Shown: positions 1 through 8,900 of the stretch, piece after piece
Layout: each line of letters starts with the position of its first letter
Numbering within the stretch: the first letter of the stretch is position 1
From: Nitrospinia bacterium
Lineage (GTDB): Bacteria > Nitrospinota > Nitrospinia > Nitrospinales > JAJDAT01
Length of the DNA stretch: 64,000 bases
NCBI GenBank assembly: GCA_029261715.1
Contig: JAJDAT010000025.1
Coordinates: forward strand, 62,001-126,000
Direction of reading: 5' to 3'
Made by a program: the position numbers and the translations under genes
Notes under the pieces: model-generated
Databases searched by the model: none
What the model was told of the DNA's origin: nothing
What the model saw: the letters and a program-made list of their open reading frames with translations, nothing else

Positions 1-120
1 GATATTTACCATATTTTTGGGACATTCCTTCGACGTTTCTTTCATCGCGTTTTGCGCAAAGACAGAAGAAGAACAAAAGATCAAAATAAGACTGATAACG
101 ATTGGGACACTTAATTTCAT
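1..120 (-). CDS. Secreted protein, N-terminal fragment (cut by window edge)
   Basis: On the minus strand an ATG at 120-118 opens a frame that stays open to the window edge (40 codons). The product starts with a charged Met-Lys, then a hydrophobic stretch of about 15 residues and an SVFA-Q type signal-peptidase site near residue 22-23, followed by a polar segment with one Cys. An AGAGAA purine stretch lies about 10 bases upstream of the ATG, a plausible ribosome site. The product is therefore exported, but nothing visible identifies its function. It is divergent from the transposase gene to its right. Confidence 0.6.
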   Translation of the reverse strand, partial: MKLSVPIVISLILIFCSSSVFAQNAMKETSKECPKNMVNI

Positions 121-376
121 AAGTCGAGTTCTCTTTGATTGACGTCTTACTATTGTACTACCTCAAATGGATATTTCAATAAGATGAGGAGAGAGATAAT
201 TATTTTCTATTGCCAGAGCTTTCTAATGGGCGACCTTAAGACAGATTTATATGATAACTATTAATTTAAGATTGGCGATGTCAAACACAATCCCCACCGC
301 ATGTCATCCTTATGAAAGTTACGACTTCGGTTGACAAGTTTGTTAAATTAGAACTTTTAGACTGGGGGAGTTAACT

Positions 377-1279
377 ATGACTCAAGCGGAAAGGGATATT
401 AAACGAAAACTTAGAGTTCTCAAATACGCTAAAGAAGTCGGCAATATTTCAAAAGCTTGCCGTTATTTTGGCGTTTCTCGTGAAGGGTTTTATAAGTGGA
501 AGCGAGCCTATGAGGAGTTTGGCGAACCGGGATTAGTAAACCGTAAACCTGGTGTTACTTCAGAAAATCATCCTTTTAGGACCTCTCCTGAAATTGAAGA
601 AAAAATTGTATATCTAAGAAAAAACTACCATCTTGGGCAAACTCGAATTTCTTGGTATTTGTTGCGGTATCACGGAATCAAAATATCTCCAGTGGGGGTG
701 TATCATGTTCTTAAACGCTATGGATTAAACCTTCTTCCTAGAAATCAGAGGAAACGTTCTTTAAAAACGATTCGTTATGAAAAACAGGTTCCTGGTCATC
801 ACATCCAAGTGGATGTTAAGTTTCTTATATTTCCTCAATCCGATGGCACAAAAGTCAGACGGTTTCAATACACAGCAATAGACGATGCTACACGTATTCG
901 AGCCTTAAAAATTTATCCAAAACACACTCAACAAAACGCTATTGATTTTATCGATTACGTCATTGAAAAATTTCCTTTCCGCATTCAAACAATTCGCACG
1001 GATAATGGGCATGAATTTCAAGCGAAATTCCATTGGCATGTCGAGGATTTGGGAATGCGACATGTTTATATTAAACCGGGAACTCCCAGACTCAATGGCA
1101 AAGTAGAACGATCGCATAGAACAGATAAGGAAGAGTTCTACCAGTTGCTGACTTACACTGGAGACGTCGATTTAAGGAAAAAACTAACTATCTGGGAAAA
1201 CTTTTATAATTTCGAACGTCCTCATGGAGCTTTTCAGGGAAAAACACCTTACGAAATTCTTAAAGAAAAATTAAAATAG
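377..1279 (+). CDS. IS481-family DDE transposase
   Basis: A 300-residue transposase. Residues 1-60 form a helix-turn-helix with the pattern GNISKACRYFGVSREGFYKW, and a second helical DNA-binding part follows. The rve-type integrase core shows the acidic triad: Asp in QVDVKF (about residue 145), Asp in RTDNGHEF (about 211) and Glu in LNGKVERSHR (about 247). The C-terminus has the usual YNFERPHGAFQGKTPYE ending of IS481/IS3 relatives. The length fits a complete single-ORF IS481 transposase and no frameshift is visible. The start ATG is preceded by GGGGGAG at good spacing. It is likely active or recently active. Confidence 0.9.
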   Translation: MTQAERDIKRKLRVLKYAKEVGNISKACRYFGVSREGFYKWKRAYEEFGEPGLVNRKPGVTSENHPFRTSPEIEEKIVYLRKNYHLGQTRISWYLLRYHGIKISPVGVYHVLKRYGLNLLPRNQRKRSLKTIRYEKQVPGHHIQVDVKFLIFPQSDGTKVRRFQYTAIDDATRIRALKIYPKHTQQNAIDFIDYVIEKFPFRIQTIRTDNGHEFQAKFHWHVEDLGMRHVYIKPGTPRLNGKVERSHRTDKEEFYQLLTYTGDVDLRKKLTIWENFYNFERPHGAFQGKTPYEILKEKLK

Positions 1280-1286
1280 CTGCAGA

Positions 1287-1341
1287 GTCTGTGAACCCTG
1301 TGTGTAAACTGCGAAGCAGTTTACACACAGGGTTCACAGAC
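1287..1341. terminator. Perfect 26-bp hairpin after the transposase
   Basis: Positions 1287-1312 are the exact reverse complement of 1316-1341, leaving a 3-base GAA loop. It starts 7 bases after the transposase stop. There is no T-run on either strand, so it is not a classic intrinsic terminator; it may block read-through into the element, act as a transposase-recognised structure, or shield mRNA. Confidence 0.6.
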
Positions 1342-1370
1342 AAAATAAAAAACTGTCAACCTATGTTTGT

Positions 1371-1420
1371 TTCATCACAATCCTGATGAACCTCGTAGAG
1401 GTGAGGAAGGATCTCGCCTC
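1371..1420. repeat. Two further small dyads between the IS and parDE
   Basis: TTCATCA at 1371-1377 pairs with TGATGAA at 1384-1390 across six bases. GAGGTGAG at 1398-1405 pairs with CTCGCCTC at 1413-1420, allowing one G-T pair. With the 26-bp hairpin just upstream they form a run of three stem-loops. Function unknown. Confidence 0.45.
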
Positions 1421-1488
1421 GATTTAATAAATGAAACTCCTTTTTTCTTCTGTGTCTTTCTGTGGCCAAAAACAAGGTGTAAAATATA

Positions 1489-1519
1489 TTGCATTTTTCG
1501 TTTACATTGCCATAATGTA
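1489..1519 (+). promoter_or_regulatory. parDE promoter with overlapping operator-like dyad
   Basis: TTGCAT at 1489-1494 and CATAAT at 1511-1516, 16 bases apart, make a plausible sigma-70 promoter. The -10 box is embedded in a perfect dyad, TACATT (1503-1508) and AATGTA (1514-1519) with five bases between, as expected for an operator bound by a ribbon-helix-helix antitoxin. The parD start lies about 30 bases downstream. Confidence 0.5.
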
Positions 1520-1547
1520 GAGACAGTTTAGAAACGGAGACTTTATT

Positions 1548-1802
1548 ATGGCTTCAGAAAATATAAATGTCCGGGTAACGGGTGAGTTAAGAAATCATCT
1601 TGAACAACAAATAAATAAAAATGGTTTTTACGAAAACGCGAGCGAATATGTCCGGTCGCTTATTCGCAATGATTTAAAAAGTAGCGAAGAAAGTTGGGAG
1701 TGGTTACGTAAAGAGCTAGAGCCTTCCCTAAGAGCGGACGAAAGTGAGTTTATAGAAGTTTCCGCCCGCGATGTTATTGCCAGAAATAAGAAAAGGAAAT
1801 GA
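1548..1802 (+). CDS. parD: ParD/CopG-type antitoxin
   Basis: An 84-residue protein whose first 45 residues have the ribbon-helix-helix pattern of ParD antitoxins: a beta strand (NINVRVTGEL), then two helices ending in the typical NASEYVRSLIRND. The C-terminal half is charged and probably wraps the toxin. The gene overlaps the next one by four bases (ATGA at 1799-1802), so antitoxin and toxin are translationally coupled. A dyad overlapping the promoter suggests autorepression by the ParD-ParE complex. In this family ParD neutralises ParE; whether this pair is active is not visible. Start codon ATG follows a GGAG sequence. Confidence 0.88.
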   Translation: MASENINVRVTGELRNHLEQQINKNGFYENASEYVRSLIRNDLKSSEESWEWLRKELEPSLRADESEFIEVSARDVIARNKKRK

Positions 1803-2146
1803 AATACCGCTTTTTCAAAACAGCGGATGCCGCGCAAGATGAGATATGGGATTATACATGTGATAAGTGGGGAGAAGATCAGGCAAAGAAGTACATAAAT
1901 GGACTTCATAAGCATATTGCCGAACTCGCCGATAAAAAAAAGCCGTGGAAACCGTTGCCTCAAAAATTAGTTGTTCCCTCCGATCTAGAAACTAAAGTTT
2001 ACTTTAGCCAGTACGAAAGCCATTATATTTTCTTTCGCAAATTGTCTGACGACAAAATTGGAATTATGAGTATTCTGCACGAAAAAATGGATATGCCTGT
2101 CAGATTGTTACACGATTTTAATAAGATTAAATTGTATAATAAATAG
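1799..2146 (+). CDS. parE: ParE/RelE-superfamily toxin
   Basis: A 115-residue small basic protein in the ParE/RelE fold class. It begins KYRFFKTADAAQDEIWDYTCDKWG, the usual strand-helix opening of ParE, followed by a conserved YINGLHKHIAELADKK helix and a C-terminal strand ending IGIMSILHEKMDMPVRL, where ParE proteins carry the HxxMD segment. Classical ParE poisons DNA gyrase, but the target cannot be read from sequence. It overlaps parD by four bases. The first Met is shared with the antitoxin's end and no better start exists. The pair lies between an IS and secreted giant genes, as expected for mobile stabilisation modules. Confidence 0.85.
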   Translation: MKYRFFKTADAAQDEIWDYTCDKWGEDQAKKYINGLHKHIAELADKKKPWKPLPQKLVVPSDLETKVYFSQYESHYIFFRKLSDDKIGIMSILHEKMDMPVRLLHDFNKIKLYNK

Positions 2147-2190
2147 AAAAATTATCTTGTAAGAGTTAGATAGTTAAATCATTTATTTTT

Positions 2191-2760
2191 ATGGACTCTA
2201 ATATAAAATTTCCAAAACCTCCTAAAGAATGGCATGAAGTAGATTATATAAAATACGATTCATATGGAAATATTTGTTGGACTCAAAAGAGATATTGGGT
2301 TGTGGGAGGATTTGTTTTGGCGTGTTCAGTAGGTTTTTTTCTTATGATTGACTTTTATTATAGAAATTCAATAGATAGCGAAATATTACCTTTATTATTA
2401 GTTTTTCCTGCCATTGGGTTTTGGATGTTGGGATATTTTCAAAAAATAGTGTTGGACAAGAATACAGGGTATTTTCTTTATCAACATGGCTACTTTATAC
2501 CGTTCCGTAAATTGTTAGGTAAAATTGATGAAATAAACTCTGTCATTCTCGAAGCTAATGATGACCCGGAGCATGATGGACAGTCAGGTCCTACGTACAC
2601 GATAGCTATTTATTATAAAGAAAAAAAAATCGTTTTATGTGAAGGTAGAATAGAGAGTTATCCTGAAGAGGCTCATAAATTATCAAAATTCTTAGAAAAA
2701 CCTTTTCATCATTATGCTTGTGGCCCAAACTCTATTTGGTCTGATAAACCCATAGAATAA
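2191..2760 (+). CDS. Two-TM membrane protein of unknown function
   Basis: A 189-residue protein with a polar N-terminus rich in aromatic residues, two hydrophobic segments at about residues 36-54 and 66-84, and a C-terminal soluble part of about 100 residues with alternating strands and the motif LDKNTGYFLYQHGYF. This two-TM-plus-beta layout resembles small PH-like membrane proteins, but I do not recognise the family. It lies 44 bases after the toxin gene with no clear Shine-Dalgarno sequence. It converges with the giant RHS gene, so it is an unlikely immunity partner for it, since those are normally co-directional and directly downstream. Confidence 0.6.
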   Translation: MDSNIKFPKPPKEWHEVDYIKYDSYGNICWTQKRYWVVGGFVLACSVGFFLMIDFYYRNSIDSEILPLLLVFPAIGFWMLGYFQKIVLDKNTGYFLYQHGYFIPFRKLLGKIDEINSVILEANDDPEHDGQSGPTYTIAIYYKEKKIVLCEGRIESYPEEAHKLSKFLEKPFHHYACGPNSIWSDKPIE

Positions 2761-2995
2761 TTTCTTTTTCCACTTCGGTAAAATAACCAGCTTATTAGAT
2801 TGTTAGTAAATTTGATTAGTTTCTATTTAAGCTCATCTCCATTGTTAAAATTCAAAATTGCGACTAGTCAGCATACGTTCAAATAAATTGATATTTTTAA
2901 TAGATGTGATTCAAAATTATAGATTTTCAAAATTGAACTTAAGCCTTTTTAAAATTTAGAGGTTAATAGTAGACTTTTATTTATCGAAAAAGAAA

Positions 2996-5900
2996 TTATT
3001 TGATTTTTGAAATTTGATATTTAAATCGAATATAAACTTTGGTATTTATACCTGGAATAGCAGCTGAGATAGTCTTTCTGCCTTCAAACTTATAATCTCC
3101 ACCATATTGTTGTTTTAGGGACCCTAGAGGAGAATCAATTACAGCGTCAAATGTTGGAGTGTTATTATTGCCATTAAAGGAACCTCTGAATTGAATAGTG
3201 CAACCTGGCGCTGGTAAGGGAAAGTTTCTACTTGGTGTCTGAGCTTTGCCATATGGAGCTCCACCAGATCGAAGTGGAAATGTTAATTCAAATCCACCTA
3301 GAGGCGAATCAAACCCAACTGAAGAGTCTGGTGTTAATGCCGATAAGTATGGCGATAATGGATCGTTGAATGGTTGTGGTTGATTAACGATAATAGCTTT
3401 TGCTCCAAAGTTATCGTTAGAAATATAGCGAGGTTCTAGCCCATTAATGTCAATAAAGTTTATAGGGTCATTCAAAACGTATCCATATAGATTGGTTCCT
3501 CCCCCATCAAACAAGATAGGGTCTTTACTGGTCCACCTGCCTATTTCGGTGTCGTAGTCGCGGGCCCCGAAGCGGGTGAACTTGGTATCGCCATCGTAGA
3601 TTCCTCCAGCAAAACCAAAAGGTTGGAATCCGGGATTAGTGTCGCTTAAAACTCTACCGAATGTATCGTAAGTTATTTCCTGGACGATAACATTGCTATT
3701 TGCGCTATCCACCACAATGCGTGGGCTGCCTAAATGATCGCTGATGATACGGTAGGTGATTCCACCCTTTATCATGTAATCCGGAACATTAGATCGGCTG
3801 GCATAGACAAATCGAGAAACTACATTTCCTAACCCGTCAAGTTCGGCGATTGGATTGAATTGGTCTTTATACAACCAGGTTTTTTCTAAGGTTCCGTTGA
3901 ATTTTTTACCGATACGCCTGTTTTGACCGTCGACGATGTATTCAATCTCTGGGCTACCGGAAACGCCGCCGGGTAAATCAACCGAAATGAGATTGCCTAG
4001 AGCGTCGTATTCATAAACCGTAGTATCTAGGTTAGGATCGGTTTTACTTGCTAACTCGCCGTTTGCCGAGTATGTGTATGTGGTTCCGTCGAGAAGACTG
4101 GTCAAGCGATCCTGAGCGTCGTATTGGGCTCCGTTGATGCTTCTATTGCCATTGGAGTCGTAAGTATAAGTTTCTTCTGGAATGGTGTCGCCGTCGTCGA
4201 CAGAAATCAATCTTCCTTCAATGTCGTAATCATAAGTGTAAGTCGTTTCGACTCCTTTGACGGTTTCGGTTTTCTCTGTGATTCTTCCTAAATCGTCTCT
4301 AATAAAGCTGGTTTTAAATTGTTCGGTACCGTTTACGACTGCCGAATAATTTTGCAGTTCGCCGTATTCCGCGCTGTATTGCAAAGAGTCTGTAACCAAG
4401 CCAAGAGTGGTTCCCGTTAAGAAACCGTTTCCTGAATCGTAGGTTAGTGTTTCCGATCCAGCTCCAGTAACTAAAGAGTCGTTGTCGTAAGTAAAGTTGA
4501 GTGAATTGGCGCCATTTACTGAACGCGAAGTCACGCGAAAGTCGTTATCGTAAGTTTGAACGACCGATCCTGCCACTTGTCCAATAAAACCAAATTCTGT
4601 AGGTAACGGACCGTCATTGACAAAGGTTAATTTACCGCCGTCGGGAGCGATTATTTCTTTTAAATCTCCAGTACCAGTTTCGTAAGAATATGTCGTCGAG
4701 ACATTAGCTCCGCTACGCGGAAAAGTTAATGTTTGTAATCGTCCTCCCGTATCGTAAGCAAACGATATGAATCCCCCGTCAGGTCGTGTGATGGAAGTTA
4801 AGTCCTTATCCAGGTTGTACGAAAACATAGTCGCGTCAGTTCCTGGATTAACGTCGGGAGGCGTGTAAAAAGTTTCTTGGTCAATAGAATCGTATTGGAA
4901 AAGGTGAACCGGTTGACCAGGAGGTTGGATTGAAGTCACGTTGCCATTTGCGTCGTAAGTGAAATTGATTTCGCGCGCTCCAGGCAAAGTTTGTTTTGTG
5001 ACTCTTCCCAATGAATCGTACGTAAAAGAAACGCTTCGCCCCAAAGAATCAGTTATCGAAGAGGTAAATCCTGTCACAGAGTCATAAACGATTGAACTGT
5101 TTCTCTCATTGCTGGTTCCTTGCAAAGTGGAAATTAGCCGGCTTCGAGCGTCATAACTAAATTCGCTAATCAACTGATTGCCCGAAAATCCAGGAGCTTC
5201 TATTTTTGTAAGTTGCAAGTTGGAATCAAAAAAGGAAGTCAAGGTTCTTCCCTCAGGAGACGTTGAAACCTCTTTATAAGGATCTGGGTTTGGGCTTGAT
5301 ATTTTTTCAAAAACGCTGGAGAAGGTTTTACCATTGACGTTAACGGTATCCGTTTGTTTGGTCAAGCTAAATGGATTATTCAGGTCGGTAAGGTCAACAG
5401 TTCGGTTTGAGGTTACGTTATTGATTAAACCGCTAGGAGTCGTTATTTTCAAACTGTTGAGCGGTGATTGCATACCAAAACGTGGATCAGCTAGAGGAGT
5501 GGAAAGAGTAACGGTGCCGTCGGGTGAATTAACAGTTTGCGTGCCGCCTTCATCTAAGAAGGAAACGGTTTGGATTCCCGATGGGTCAGTGACGGTGCGT
5601 TTGCGTGTTCCATTTGGATCAAACTCTACATCGAAGGTTGTTACTCGTCCCAGGCTAGTGGTTTTAGTTGTCCGATTATCAAATTCGTTCAAAATTGTTT
5701 TTGCATAATTCAACTCGCCGTTTTCGGCATTCTTATCTTGTGTTAATCGACCGAAGCCATTGTAAGTGAAGGTGGAGGCGTTTTGTCTGGCATCGGTAAA
5801 CGAAGTCAACAAACCTTCATTACCGTTATAAGATAATTGGATGGTTTCGCTAGCTGGATTGGCAATTGATGCAATAAAACCATTGCCATTGAGGCTAATG

Positions 5901-8900
5901 GCTGTGGTTTGCCCATCAGGAGATGTTATAGAAGTCAGGTTACCGCTAGCGTCTCGATTGAATGTTGTAACCAAACCATCAGCATCAGTAGAGGTTATCA
6001 ACCGTCCGGAACCGTCGTAAGCGAACGTGAAAATCACCGCTCCCGTCAACGAATTTAATGTTTGTTTATGCCGACCGGCTTTATCAAAATTATAAATCTC
6101 CGACCCGTCTGCCGAAGCTACCTGTTGATCGTCGTTTTCAAACCCTGGAATTGAGGGAGAGATTTTGACCAATCTCCCATTGGCTCCAACATACAGCGTT
6201 CCATCGGGAGCGACCGCTATACTACTTCCTGATAAAACCGTGTTTTTTGCAGGTCCTTTTTCAATGAAGTTAGTTACTCCAGGATCGCCAAATTTAGGCG
6301 TTACTTTGTGGATAATTCCTTCTGTATCAATATATCGATATCCATTATTTGAGCCAAAGTATACATTGCCGCGTTGGTCTACAACCACATGTTTAGGCAC
6401 GAATAAATCTGCATCGGTTGCCGCAATGCCATCTGCATCTCCAAGGTTTCCGCCGCCTCCATAGGTTGTCAGCGTTCCATTTCGATCAATTTTAATAATT
6501 CTATTATGTTGTCCAAATGCCCCTAATACCAAATAAAGGCTACCATCTGGGCCAAAGCCTAAATCAGTTACGGCTCCGATTTTAGCTTCGACAGCAGGTC
6601 CGTCATCGCCAGAAAAATCTTCTGACCAGTTTCCTCCATTGCTGGCTAGAAAGTCTGGAGCCCCTGCAATGGTATCGATGATTCCACTAGGATCAACACG
6701 GCGAATCCTTTGGTTGAAGCTATCAACTATAAAAATAGATCCATTGGGGCCGATTGCAACATCCGTTGGTCGCGCCAACCCAGCGTTAACAGCAAGACCT
6801 CCATCTCCAGTATAAGAACCTCGTTTTTGAGTTCCACCTTGACCGTTGGAACCGTTTCCTTCCGTAATGGGATTACCCCCCCCGCCGCCATCCCCATTAC
6901 CCACAATTGTGGTTAGGATGCTCTGTGGAGTGATCTCGCCGTTAATGGCATGAACTTTTACCACTCGATGGTTGATAGGATCGGCAATGTATAGATTCCC
7001 TTCAGGATCTAAAGCGGTCCCTGCAAGGAAATTAAAAACCGCATCAAGGGCTAGCCCTCCATTACCGCAACATCCTTGCTGACCGTTACCCGCTACGGTA
7101 GTAACAACTCCGTCTCGATCTAATTTAAACACATTAAATCTTTGAGAATAAAAGACGTCGCCGTTTGGCGCGACGGTTATACCTTCAGGGATACTGATTC
7201 CCGATTCACCCGTGACAGAGTTTATAGTTCGCAATTCGCCCACCGTTCTGCGTACCCCATCGCCTCTGTAAAGAATAGGTCCAAGCGAATCGTAAGTGTG
7301 AAGCTGATCGAGAGACCAACCGCCGAAACCAAGAGGTCGAGCGTCTTGAGATTGGAGCTGCACGGAATATTCTTGGTCGAATGAGAAGTCTCGTCGCGTT
7401 AAAGCCGTTCCTACTGGTGTTGCGAATCCATCAGCCAGGTATTGGTTTAAAAAAACGATCCTCAGAGATTGCACAAGAGTTAGACCACGATAGGAATAAA
7501 CAGGATAAGTGCTCACATATCTGTATCTAATATTTATAACTACTGTCGCGCTTCCATTAACAGGTCGTCCATAGGCGTCTAAGCCGTTCCAAGTAAAACT
7601 TTGGGTTAAATTAGGAAGTATCGGGGTAACTGCTTTCTCAAAAAGAAATTTATGAGTTTGCCCGGCAACGTTCACAGTGAGCTCAATTTCTGTCAAGCTA
7701 TTCGGAACCAAACCTCCGATTAATGGAATGTCCATACTTCGATTACCATAACCCAATTGTCGATCGCTGGAATAGTTTAGATTGAAAGGGGTTCCCGTTA
7801 TAGGAACGCTTTCTCCTAAAACTTGTCCCTGCACGCGAATAATACTTCCCTTATCGCAATCGCAATCAGGTAGCGGCGGTGACGGATTTTGCTTTGCTGG
7901 TGGATTTACTGGCGGCTTGGCATCGGGCGATGGGCGATCAATACCATTCCAATCGCGTGTGCTAAAATGTCGCATAGGCACTCGCCAAAACGAATCGCCA
8001 ATTGCATACCTTTGCGCCAATAGTTCTCTTTCAGTGTCGGTAATTTCCAGCTCGGCAAGAAAAGTCGCGTCGGCAAGAGCTCCCTGATCGTCTATGGCAA
8101 TATCCGCCAAACCGTTGGTCACGCTAGCTATTTGAAGGACAATCCCGTTATCGTCTCCCACCCATTTAGCGTCCGTTCTTTCGTAAAAACCATTGGGAAC
8201 GGCTCCACCAATAGGGAACCCTAAAAAGTTTTCTAAATATCCCATAACGGGAGGTTTATTGGGATCAAACTCCACTGTATCGGCTCCAGCAGCTATCGCT
8301 TCGTCGATACTAAATTCTACTGCGTAGGTGTATGCCGTTCCAGGAGGGAGTTTGGCGGGCATCGCCATATCTCCGTTGTCTCCTACGGTATATTCCGTTG
8401 AGCGGACTGTCATAGTTGTTAATGGTAGTTTCGAGCCATCGGGCAATACCATTTCCGCCGTTGTTCCGGCTGGAAACATGAGGGCTACTTGTCGCGTTCC
8501 GTCGGTGTCGATTTCGACACTACCCTCGGCCAAATGTGCTACGGTTGTTTCATTGGCTAAATCGACAACTGTTCTTTTAGGATTGAGCGGCACTAAGGCT
8601 ACGTCTTCCACCATTGCAAAATCTATCCAAGGAGTATCAATTTTTCTTTGCGCGGTTAGGAAGTTTGTCTTTTTGAATTCTAAGGTTAATAAACCTCCGC
8701 CATTAACGGCCATGTCATAAAAGCCATCGGCGCGGGTGAGGGTTTGTCCAAATTCGGGATGGCCTAAAATGCTGACCGTTGCTCCGGGTAAAGGGTTTCC
8801 ATCCCGAGTGAATAATTGTCCGCGCAAGATTGCCGTAAACTCAGGCTTGATGGTTCCGGGAGCGACTCCGGTTTGTATTGGATTAGCGCCTTCAAACAGA

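Larger units (their letters stand above)
329..1361 (+). mobile_element. IS481-type insertion sequence with short terminal inverted repeats
   Basis: The element is bounded by imperfect inverted repeats: GGTTGACAAGTTTG from 329, and on the opposite strand GGTTGACAGTTTTT reading inward from 1361. Between them lies one intact DDE transposase gene and, after its stop codon, a large perfect hairpin. I see no convincing target-site duplication next to the proposed ends, so the exact borders are tentative. The left repeat carries a TTGACA that could serve as the -35 box for the transposase. The element sits beside a toxin-antitoxin pair and giant secreted genes, typical accessory DNA. Confidence 0.6.

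Noticed and set aside
2191-2760. Immunity protein for the RHS tip
   Set aside because: The gene is convergent with the RHS gene, whereas immunity genes are normally co-directional and directly downstream; kept only as an unknown membrane protein.
5334-5708. A 124-codon plus-strand frame opposite the RHS repeats
   Set aside because: Antisense to a coherent YD-repeat region; the product is Val/Arg-rich with no start signal and no family.
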